Assembly (NCBI RefSeq): GCF_022201045.2
Contig: NC_068561.1
Location: 18,788,501-18,852,500 of the forward strand
DNA: 64,000 nt
Source: Citrus sinensis
Lineage: Eukaryota > Streptophyta > Magnoliopsida > Sapindales > Rutaceae
Reading direction: 5' to 3'
The notes beneath the pieces are model-generated. The model saw nothing but the letters and a program-made list of their open reading frames with translations. It was not told where the DNA came from and did no database searches. The translations under genes and the position numbers were made by a program. Below, in pieces: positions 48,450-58,292 of this stretch (the first letter of the stretch is position 1; every line of letters starts with the position of its first letter).

Positions 48450-50782
48450 TGCAAGCCAAAATGCATTATGGCCAGTGAGCCACACCACAGCCAAATGATA
48501 GATATAATGTGATATATTAAGATTCGAAAAAAAAAAAAAAAACCAAAACGTATGTCTCATGTAAATTATATGATATGAATTATCACTTGCTACGTGCCCA
48601 CTGCCTAACCCACCTCCGTAAATTTTGGGGCAAAATGGCGAAGCACTTGAATGACAAAAGTGCTTTCCACTTCACCGTCCTATCTTTTTTTTTTTCAACG
48701 ACCCACTTCCATGTTCCTGTACTTTGGATTTTGTCAGCCACGTTTGGTCATTGTTGCAAACATAGATTTTTCAATGTTAGAATTTTAGAAATATTTAAAT
48801 GTCCCTCTAGTTTATTGAAGTAAAATAAAACTAACGTATTTAGTTATTTTAAAGTTTTATGATATTTTTTTATATATAAAAGATTAAAATAATTAATTTA
48901 AAATTTTCTATATCAAAAGAAATTGATTATTTATTTTTTAAGTTCGATGAAATTTCATCAATTCTCCAAAATCCTTGAAACACTAAAAAGATTACTGAAG
49001 TAATTTTCAAAATAAAAATCATGTATAAAATCAACAGCACCGGGCCACGCCCATAATTTGAATTCAAGCTGCGATTAATCCAGCCCAATCCGGAAATGGG
49101 CCTCCTGTAAAGCCCATTAACAAACGGTATTGTACCTTGTATACAGAACGCAGCTTACACGTGTAGCACAGGCGCAGCAAGTAAAAGACAAAGAAAGAAG
49201 ACAGTCAATCTAAAGGTTGCCGCAAATTGAGCAAGAACAAGAAGAGTCGGCCCTCGAAAGTCGAAACCAAACAGAACATGAAAACATTTACCAGTCAAAA
49301 GCACGTGGGCGTCACGCCGTTAAATTCAATGCTCACGCTCAGTTGTTTTGTATTTCGATAGCTTTCGGTTTGTCGAGAACTGCGTCGAGAATTCGCCGCA
49401 GCATTTATTTTCTCAACGATTTCTTTAAGCCATGCCACTACTTACCAGTTACCCCATCGCCATAATGATGACTTGTTTAATCAAATCGTGCATGAAATAT
49501 GTTCACATCTTGACTCAATTTTTTTTTCCCCGAAAAGATAAACTGATGAAAAATGTTCTCATTTTTATTGAACTATTTTTTTTTTCAAATCTTGATCGAG
49601 AAATTACAATGTTAATAAATAATTTTTAATATGAAAAAATAGATACATTTTGGAGATTATTTTAAATAAAAATAATTCAGTCCAAAATACTCACAGGTTG
49701 TAGTTTTTTATTACCTTTGGGACAAACTTTATTAACATAACTCATATTTTTATACTTTTGTTCGAATAATCATTTTATCACGTTAATTTATACAAGATTT
49801 GTTTGTATAAATATTCGTGCCTTAATAATTACTTTTATTATATATATATATATTTCATTCTTCTAAATTAAAACGTATGTCATTAAAATTGGATCATTAA
49901 CATCTCGCTTTCAATGCAATAGACCAAATCAATTGGATTAGCCACTGCAGATAGTTTTAAATATTAGATTTTTTTTTTCTTTTGCATCCTACAAACTCTT
50001 AATCCACCAAGATCCAAGGATGAAAAATAAAATTTTAATTGTCAAATACAAGTAAACGAGTAGTGAAAAAAAAAAATTGTGGGTGATAGCTAGTTGAGAG
50101 CGCAAAATCTCTTGTGTTGAAAATAAGAAATCTAACATTTAAAATATGTTCACTTGGGTGAGGAGAAGATTAGATTACAGTTAAACTAAATAATTAAAAA
50201 AAAAGTAGTGAGAGAATGTTACTTGTCAAATAAAAATAGTTGTTTATAAATAATAATGCTACACTTGAGAAGCACTTGGACGGCAAAATCACTTGTCCAC
50301 TTATGTTCAATTCAATCCACTAAAAGTAAAAATTGAGGATAGTTGTCTCTGTTAATGAGAGTAGGTCTCATGTCCTTATTAGCGAATATTTTTTATTTAG
50401 GTTCGATAGACCCTATTATTACAATATTGTTATTATTGTATGAATGTAGACTCTTAGTAGGTCTCTTTATTATAAGTGGTTATTTCTACATGAATCTAAA
50501 CTCCTATTAGATCCCTTATTGTAATATAAATCGATGTTTAGTATACCCTATTCACTTGTGCTATTTTTTGTAATATGCGTTTACCCAATTTTGAAAGCGC
50601 AACCGTTTTAAATCCACAATTCGATAAACCTTAGCATACTTTTCTTCTATTCCTTCTCTCAACCTTTTTCTTCTCATGAAGGTACATCAACTATTATTTT
50701 AATGAAAAAAAAAATCTCAAAGAAAATTGGTAGCTAAAATCATCACAATCTTGAAATTACTTTGTGTGGGCAAATCCCAAGA

Positions 50783-50990
50783 GCTGAATGGTTCTTTAAT
50801 ATTAATTGGAATTTGGAAAACACAAGGTGGTTTCCTCTAACTGGTTCCCCACGTTCCTTGAAGACTCCAAGTCATACAAGTCACCTACCACCAACGAGAA
50901 GTCGTATGCCGACGTGGCCACATGGGTCGATGACGTCCTCATCGCATTTTATCGAAGCTTCTGGGGAACCAGGCATGCATTAATTTAAAA
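50783..50990 (+). pseudogene. Isolated coding-like remnant, unidentified
   Basis: In the frame starting at 50806 the translation contains NWFPTFLEDSKSY, EKSYADVATWVDD and VLIAFYRSFWG, with GC near 50 percent against about 30 percent around it and plausible residue use. The frame has no family I recognise, no splice sites that extend it, and an abrupt stop after TRHALI. It may be an exon remnant of a lost gene or a captured fragment. Low confidence. Confidence 0.25.
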
Positions 50991-51840
50991 CATCATAAAA
51001 TAAAAATAGAAGTACGGAAAATATTGTAACTCTTAGTTCAGAATCTAAATCTAAATCTAACAATTCAAGTTATATACAAGTCTCATTAAACTAAATTTAA
51101 TTTAGGGTACGTTTGGAATTGAGGTTGGATAACTATAGTTTTTAAAATACAATATTAAAGTATTTGATAAACACTAGCTACTGTATTTTTTAAAACTATG
51201 TTAACATAATTTTTTATTTATATAATAAAAAATCTATTATGTTTTTAATAATTATTTAAAATTTTTATTTATTATATATTATTAATTTTTATTTTATAAT
51301 TAGATTTTTTCCACAACAGCTGTAATTTAAAAGTTACAACACCTCAATCTCAATCATAACTTTAATTCTAGTGGTTCAAATTTCAAATAGATGCATTGGG
51401 TTTTAAATATTTTTAGACTTGTTCATGAATGAAAATTATATAGGTGCGGATGTTTGTATTTTCTTAATTAAAATTTGTACCGTCAGCTCTTGATATCAAG
51501 AATTATTGTATGAATGAGAATTATTGATTTCAATGTGCTAATTATGTAATTATTTTAAATACAAAATTTTTTTTAAAAAAAATTGTTTGATTCAGAATTT
51601 AACAAAAAACTTCTGACGTACGAAGAAATAAGGACTCTTTGTATCGATTATATTCTTTATTATTAATTCAAATTTTAACAAATGAATGTACATCTAAAAG
51701 AGATAAAACTCTTTCCATAAATTATTATAAATATATTATGCATCAACATATAATAATACATAATAATTTTATGTGATTGGATGATCGTATGATAACGTGT
51801 TCTAGAACCAGAAAGCCTAAATATTTTCCACAACAATCGC

Positions 51841-51860
51841 ACGTGGACACCACGTGAGGT
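51841..51860 (+). promoter_or_regulatory. Twin CACGTG-type G-boxes upstream of the VQ gene
   Basis: The sequence CACGTGGACACCACGTGAGG has two CACGTG cores 6 bases apart, about 180 bases before the VQ start codon. A TATA-like ATAAATACC lies near 51953. MYC-type bHLH factors of jasmonate signalling bind such boxes, which fits a JAV1-type gene. Binding is inferred. Confidence 0.5.
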
Positions 51861-52034
51861 ACCTTGCAGTGAACTTTCTTTTTCTTCTCTCCTAAAATCA
51901 ACGGTCATGATTTATTCATTAGTCTACCTTTGACCACTATGAAGCCACCACCATAAATACCACAAGAATCCTACTCTCATTTCCCTTCCTGATAACCAAA
52001 TAAACAAAAAACTCCAATATATTCACTCAGGGCC

Positions 52035-52739
52035 ATGAGCGAAACCATGTCTAGTCCTACTGACTGGGCCAAATTCTACCAGCAAAATCTCTCGGGTGCC
52101 GACGCGGACGCCGATGCTGCCGCTGCCGCAGCCGCTTCCACGGGCATGATGCTGACATCAAACAATCTCTCAAGCCCACATGGCTCAGCTCCTAGCTCAA
52201 GCTCAAACTTAAGCCCTACTGAAGGCAGAGTCTCAAAGCCACCCCATGCACGTAGACGCTCTAGGGCTTCGCGTAGAACCCCAACAACGTTACTCAACAC
52301 CGACACCACCAACTTCCGAGCCATGGTTCAGCAGTTCACGGGCGGTCCCAACTCCCCTTTTGCTTCAACCCCATCTGCACATCAGAGCTTTGGTTTCGGC
52401 CTCGGAGCTGTAGGGAACCGTCAAGCTTCTCATCTTCAAAACCCTAACCAAAACCCTAGTTCAACAGTCATGCTTCCATCACCGGGTTATCGTTTACAGT
52501 ATCAGCCTCAGTACCAGAGTCAGGGGTACATGATCTCATTGGGCAACGTGAATAATAATCCTGGAGCTGCTGGAGAAGGTTTCTTCCAGAGACTTGGAGG
52601 GAATCCTCGGCCGCCGCAGCCGCCGCAGAACACGGGAGTTTCTGATGGGTTCTTAATAGAGATGAATAATGCTTCTTCTTCTTCATCAAGGGTCCCTTCA
52701 AGTTCCAATGAGAATAGGGGAAATGGATTCATATTTTGA
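52035..52739 (+). CDS. VQ motif protein, JAV1/VQ22 type
   Basis: A single exon encoding 234 residues, as usual for VQ genes. The VQ motif FRAMVQQFTG is at 94-103 and is the docking site for WRKY transcription factors. It begins MSETMSSPTDWAKFYQQNL, followed by an Asp-Ala/poly-Ala run (about 22-34) and a basic patch HARRRSRASRRTP that can act as a nuclear signal. Pro-directed Ser/Thr sites (LSPTE, NSPF) are possible MAP-kinase targets. Later parts are Gln/Asn/Ser-rich and disordered. Position supports VQ22/JAV1 (At3g22160, next to FHY3) or the At4g15120 VQ gene (next to CYP97B3). JAV1 restrains jasmonate defence until degraded. Confidence 0.9.
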   Translation: MSETMSSPTDWAKFYQQNLSGADADADAAAAAAASTGMMLTSNNLSSPHGSAPSSSSNLSPTEGRVSKPPHARRRSRASRRTPTTLLNTDTTNFRAMVQQFTGGPNSPFASTPSAHQSFGFGLGAVGNRQASHLQNPNQNPSSTVMLPSPGYRLQYQPQYQSQGYMISLGNVNNNPGAAGEGFFQRLGGNPRPPQPPQNTGVSDGFLIEMNNASSSSSRVPSSSNENRGNGFIF

Positions 52740-53268
52740 AAGAGACGTAAAGCAGATTGAAACTTAAAAAGAAGAAGGAAGAAAAAAAAAGTTAGGTACT
52801 GACTTTTATTTAGGGAGAAACATTTGACTCTAATGTAAATATTTCTCTTTCTTTTTTTTTTTTTTTTTTTGGGATGTTTGTTTTTGTTTTCACACTTAAG
52901 TAATTTTAACAGTAACGGTAGCTCCTTTGTTGGGCTCTAATAGTCTAATTAATTTGGGGGTGGGGATTAAGTGTTTCCTATTTTTTTAATTAATTTAAGG
53001 TTTCTTTCTTCTTTTGTTTGTTTGTTTAGATGTTTTGTTGTTTCTTTTGTAAAATTCCATGGCTTAACTTTAGCCTAAAGCCTATTGTCCAATACGAGAG
53101 CGACAATTAGCAAGTATTTACTTGGCTCTCATATTTTGTAAGCTACTTCTTCAATAAAATTTTATCGCTGAAAATTTTAGACTTCATTCGATTTAATAAT
53201 TTTATTGATTTGGTGTAAGAGTACATGTAAATGGTATACAACTCGCATATCATCAACTAGGGGTTAGG

Positions 53269-53692
53269 CTCCATTTGGTATTATTTTTTTTAAATAAAAC
53301 TTATTGATGTAGAGTTTTTATTAATAAAACTTTTATAAGTAGAAATTTCATCAACAAATTTTAGTTGTTTGCTTGTTAATAAAAATTTTAATTAAAAGTT
53401 ATAAATATGTTTTAACAGATAAATTTTTAAAACTATGTATAAAAAAAATGAAATAGGAATGTAAAATAAAATGTTGGGCATTTTAGACATTAAATTTTCT
53501 AAAAAGCTCTCCAACCTCTATTTTTAAAAGGCTAATAATTTTAAGTTTTTACTATCAGAGGCAAAATAAGTTGTTTATGTCTCAAAAGCTCTGCTAAAAA
53601 AAAAATCAAACAACAAAAAAAAATGAAAAGAATTTATGAGATTGAATAAATATTTATGACAATCACGTAAGTGATACCAAGTAGACACTAAT
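53269..53692 (+). repeat. AT-rich MITE-like repeat, copy 2
   Basis: Related to 4160-4620. Ends suggest short inverted repeats: CTCCATTTGGTATTA at the left and TGATACCAAGTAGAC at the right, that is GTCTACTTGGTATCA inward. Internal blocks match copy 1 in order. No clear target duplication was found. Confidence 0.5.
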
Positions 53693-55124
53693 TCTACGCT
53701 AATTAAAAACGATGCTAACTAGACTGTAATTAAGATATACAATAAATGTTAAGAAAATAAGTTTGATTTAAAATTTTCCAAATATTTGTATTAAAAATAA
53801 TCTTTGTTAAATTATTTCTAAAAATTGTTTTCATTTGTAATTTAATTTGGCCGTTAGAGTACATCGAGTTGAACTGGTCGTATTTCTAGAAGATACAAAT
53901 TAAGGAAATAAATTAAAATAGAAATGCTATTACATTTGATATCTTTCTTCGAAAATAGTCTTTAAACCAAAAACGTCAAAATTTTGAAAAAAAAAATATA
54001 AATAAATAGAACCAGGTAAATATACTTTTTCGATGATGACTCCTAGGTCCCTGATTTGTTTATATTTTATCACTTACTCTTCCAGTTTATTAATATTATT
54101 ATTTTGACAATAAAAGATTTCATTTATATAAATTGATTCAAAGCGTAGTAGCAATAGCAGCTATAATAAATATTCATCCTGCCGTACAACCAAAGTTGAA
54201 AAAATAAAGGCAATTTTAACCAAAGTAGAAGTAGTGATATAAAAGTTTTACTACATAAAAAAAAATCTCCGTTTTATTTATTTTTTTTTTTTTGCCAATA
54301 AAAAGATTAACCACGTCCACTGATTGCCAGTCTACAATCAAAGAAAATAAATCAAAATCAAGTGATATACCACAACAAAGATTCATCGCTGTAATACAAG
54401 CAACATCACTCGTAAAATTTATTTTTTTAATTATTTATTACTTTCTTGATATTATAATTTTAATGTTTAAAATTTATTATTACAGGGATAAATGTGACTT
54501 TTAATGTACATTTCATACCTTTTAAAAAAACACATCACATTAGACCGGCAATAAGATCAATAATAATAAAAGAACTCAATAAGTACGTTTTTTTTTTAAA
54601 AATAATTTTAATGTAGGGGTGGAATAAGTACTAAAAATAAATTAGAAACTTAATTAGAAAAAGTGAGAAATAATAAGGACCCAAGTGTTTTTCTCCCTAT
54701 AATTTTACTTGTAGTCCTGTGGAGCTGATGTGGTCCATAAAAATAGAATTGAAAGGGACTGATTTGAGTGAGAAATGGGGTGGGAAGAGGGGGTGAATGT
54801 GAGCTTATCGTGGGGTCCGTTGGCGTCAAAAGAAGAAAATGCAATTCAGAAAGTCAAATTTATATGCCTCAATCTTTGCTCATTTGAAATTAATTTGGTG
54901 CCTTTTGATTTTGCAGAGATTTCATCTAATCTTTAATTGGGCAGAAGAGTATAATCATTAGCTTTCCTTGAGTTTCAAAGTGTATTGTTTCAAGCACGTG
55001 TATCAATTTTATATACAACAATGCTGTGTAAATTTTGATCTCGTGACCCCGACTCATCAAAAATGTTGCTATTTCAGCTTCTTCTGTTTTCTTTACCGAC
55101 AAATTTAAAGAGTTTTCGCTCTAA

Positions 55125-55390
55125 TGAGAAAAGTTTCTTTTCATCTTCTCTGTGCCGTTTGATTAAAACTTTGTTAGAGATTTTGGAATTGGAAAAGTCA
55201 TTCCACCTCTATTTATTAATTGAATAAATAATTTATAATATAATTTTTTAAAAATTTTATCTGTTAAAGTAATTTTATAATTTTAAATAGAAACTCTCTT
55301 AAACTAACAATTAAACAACTAATTTATTATTATTTCTTTTTTGTAAAAGTTTTACCTATAAGAATTATATATACTAGTAGAAGATTGTGA
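55125..55390 (-). repeat. AT-rich MITE-like repeat, copy 3 (reverse)
   Basis: Its reverse complement contains GGTAAAACTTTTACAAAAAA, TTAGTTGTTTAATTGTTAG and ATTACTTTAACAGATAAAAT in the same order as copies 1 and 2. It is shorter, probably truncated. Confidence 0.4.
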
Positions 55391-55843
55391 AGGAACTCTT
55401 TTTGAAGAGCTAAACCGAAAGGAACCTCTTCCTTGAAATCGAAGAATCTCTCTTAACTTGAATTAATTTTTTAATCACTAAAAAGAACTCATTATCATTT
55501 TTCGGTCATTGTTGATGTCAATTTTGATTTCTTTGCTGTGTGGTCAAATCTTTCAGTCCCTGACTGGAAAATTTGAGTTTTTATTCGTAAGTCCCAATAG
55601 TTGATTTTTATTACCCAGCAGCTCGCATTCTAATTCCAAACATCCAGGACTAGGGAAAAAAAAAAGCATATATGTATCGGTCTATATAGAGGAATTTTTT
55701 TATCTGAAATTTTAAAATGTGAGAAAATACTAAAAAATACACAAACCGTGTAATTTATGTGCTGTAAGTTTTAAGTTTGAAACCTTTTAAATATTATAAT
55801 TTTAACTTTTTCTCAAATTTTCCCGAACTTTAATTTTGGAAAA

Positions 55844-55848
<5 letters not shown>

Positions 55849-55879
<31 letters not shown>

Positions 55880-55895
55880 GTGTGTGTGTGTGTGA
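55849..55895. repeat. Compound (TA)n(TG)n microsatellite
   Basis: About fourteen TA units followed after AAA by about eight TG units. No neighbouring gene is affected. Confidence 0.9.
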
Positions 55896-57600
55896 GTATG
55901 TAATTGTCATAAAGAAATTAATTAAAATGTATATATAAATGGTGACGTCGGTTGGATAAGTAAACATGGAAAAGGCTATAAATGGATCACTTGCATGAAC
56001 AAAATCATATCTTAAATGAGGAGTCTTGATTGATTTGGATGTTTCACAAACCTAAAATCAATTACATGCCAAATAATATTTAATCATTGTACTTGAATTT
56101 TATATCGCGAGGGAGGGTTTCAAGTTCGGCGAGCTAAAACATAAAAAAAAAAGGTGCCTCACTTAAAATGGGAGGTGATGGTAGCGTGTTTTTTGGGCCG
56201 CCATTGCTTAGACAGAATCAGGAACGATTGATGGAATTCAAATGATGCCGCCACTTCTTTGCTTCTTCCTTTTGATTAATATTGTTTGTTGGTAACTTGT
56301 TATTCTCTAACACAAGGAAAAGAGAGAGAGGGGCACCCAAAAAAAAAAAAAATTGTCAACCAACGAAAGAATCATAATATATATGCGTAATTTTTTAATG
56401 TACGTATCATAATTCTATTGGCTTATTATACATATTTCCAGAGTACAATTTTTTTTTTTTTTGGGTATGTTTTAAAGTGGTGCTATTTAGACGCCTATTT
56501 AAATTTATAAATCTTTTAGGCATTAGAAAATAATTAATCCATTTTTTAGGAAAATCCACCTTAATTTGACTAATAAATTAATCTTGATTTAATTAAATAT
56601 TTTTTTTAATGTTTTGCATAATGGCCCCCCACCTTGAGAGCAAATCGCTTTCCATCTCTCTCGATCAGTATCTACTTCCTTGCTAAAAAACAGTATCGTA
56701 AGAATAAGTCTCGATCTCTTTCTCTTCTTATTATTGTAGCCTTTTAAAAGCAGACTTGAGATCTGATCGGACATTTACTTACGGAGAAAACCTTACGTAG
56801 GTGCAGGCGCACCGCCAGTCTTTCAACAAGTTTGATGGTCTACAATGGCGGACGCACACAATTATATTAGGGGACTTAGTTTAAAAACTTTTATTCAATT
56901 TTTTTTTAATATTCACTTGAACACATTTTAAATCTTATAAATTTAAATTTCATTACTTTCTTTAAAAAATTAAATAATTATTATAATAAATAATTTATTT
57001 TAAATGCGTGAAAGTATCATTTTTCTAAGTAATTTCTACAAAATGTTTAAACTCAAATTCCATTACTTTCTTTTAAAATTTAAATGATAATTGTAATAAA
57101 TTATTTATATTAAATGCATGAAAGTATTCTTTTTCTAAGTAATTTATACAAAATATTTAAAAAAAATTTAAAAATAATAATATGGCTATAGGGATTTGAA
57201 CTAAGACTCCAACACCATAAAATAATACTCTTACGATTAAACTATAAGTCTTATATTATATAAAAAATATACTCAATTTATTTTTATTTAACTCTTTCAG
57301 AAAGAGTTTTAGGTACATTTAAAAAAAATATTAATGGCCCAGGGAGGTTGAGGCTCCTCCCGAGACTTAGCTGGACTGTCTATGATTGATGGATGACATA
57401 AAAGAACCCACAAATTAAGTAATCTAATTTTATACATTTTTTAAATAAAAAATTTGTAGGTCCCATAGTAATATCCATAAAAAATTAAGTAATCCAATAG
57501 CGCTCCACCATGCGGCAGATCTTGTTGTAGTATTCAGTGATATTTTTAATATTAAATTTAGTGAGTCCCACTGTGTGATGCTGACCAAACTATTTATATG

Positions 57601-57832
57601 ATTATTTTTTTTGTCTAAACCACGAGGTGGTCTTGAGTGGGTCCCAACTGTGGGAGGCACCTTTTAGCCCATACCACAACTCAGACTAATCCTCGCTCGC
57701 ATCGGGTTGGCCCATAAGAGGTAAAGTGCTGGCCAAAGTGGTAACTCTATAAGAGAGCGGGGTATGAACCCCTGACCTCTCTTAAGGAGTGAGAGTGTCA
57801 AACCACTCACACCCACTAACTTTGGTTACTAA
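57601..57832 (-). mobile_element. tRNA-derived SINE, minus strand
   Basis: Read on the minus strand it has a box A-like GTGTGAGTGGTTTGACAC, a box B-like GGTCAGGGGTTCATACCCC, a body, and an A-rich tail ending AAAAAAAATAATC. Its 3' half (GTGGTATGGGCTAAAAGGTG, CCTCCCACAGTTGGGACCC and CCTCGTGGTTT) is shared with 61808-62035, while the 5' heads differ. Confidence 0.65.
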
Positions 57833-57862
57833 AATATCACTTAATACTACACATTACTATTT

Positions 57863-58012
57863 GGATAAAACTGTGGTGCAACTGTGGTACCGTGCCACAG
57901 TAGCACCCAACCGTTGGATTTCCACTTATTTAAGTAGACCCCACTCATTTGAGTGGATCCAACGGCTGGTGCAACTGTGACACGGTACCACAGTTGCACT
58001 GTAGCCTGACCC
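57863..58012. mobile_element. MULE-like MITE, copy 2, with near-perfect 9-base target duplication
   Basis: 150 bases, closely related to 13918-14049 along its length (GGATAAAACTGTGG...GTGCAACTG, CTCATTT.AGTGGATCCAA, ACGGTACCACAGTTGCACTGTA). Flanks are TTACTATTT (57854-57862) and TTAATATTT (58013-58021), 8 of 9 identical. Inner arms GTGCAACTGTGGTACCGTG pair perfectly with the right arm, so it can fold back. Confidence 0.75.
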
Positions 58013-58292
58013 TTAATATTTACATGATTATGATTATAATGAAATGACGTTGATCCAATATATATAAGGTAGACAAACTAAACCTTTCTTCCACTATTGC
58101 ATTATTGAATTGGAGTGTATTCTCAATCCACGCATACAAAATTTGCAGGTATGTTGAAAAAGGGTAATTTGCAAGACATGCCATCAAAAATATTTCGTAC
58201 ACTGCATGTTTCCGCATCCTCCTATGTCCAAATTATATAATCTCTCATCACCCCCTTTCACTTTTCTCCATTATCCAAAAAAGAAAAAAAAA

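Larger units (their letters stand above)
48450..52034. other. Intergenic region between CYP97B and the VQ gene
   Basis: Begins with the CYP97B promoter (minus strand). 50075-50200 holds a decayed SINE-like fragment (GATAGCTAGTTGAGAGCGCAAAATCTCTTGTG...GATTAGATTACAGTTAAACTAAAT). 50783-50990 is an isolated GC-richer stretch with coding-like composition, listed separately. 51105-51370 starts TAGGGTACGTTTGGAATTGAGG and looks like another MITE. The last 200 bases are the VQ gene promoter with CACGTGGACACCACGTGAGG (two G-box cores, near 51841-51860). Confidence 0.5.
52740..58292. other. Repeat-rich intergenic region between the VQ and pectin methylesterase genes
   Basis: 52740 to about 53160 is the VQ 3' UTR and flank. 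The rest is AT-rich with repeats listed separately: MITE-like copies near 53269 and 55125, a microsatellite at 55849-55895, a SINE at 57601-57832 and a MULE-like MITE at 57863-58012. A tRNA-like remnant (GGCTATAGGGATTTGAACTAAGACTCC) lies near 57183. No intact gene is seen. Confidence 0.6.

Noticed and set aside
58206-58292. Upstream in-frame ATG of the pectin methylesterase
   Set aside because: It would add 29 residues, including a lysine run, ahead of the hydrophobic signal segment and so hide it; the ATG at 58293 gives a normal secretory leader.
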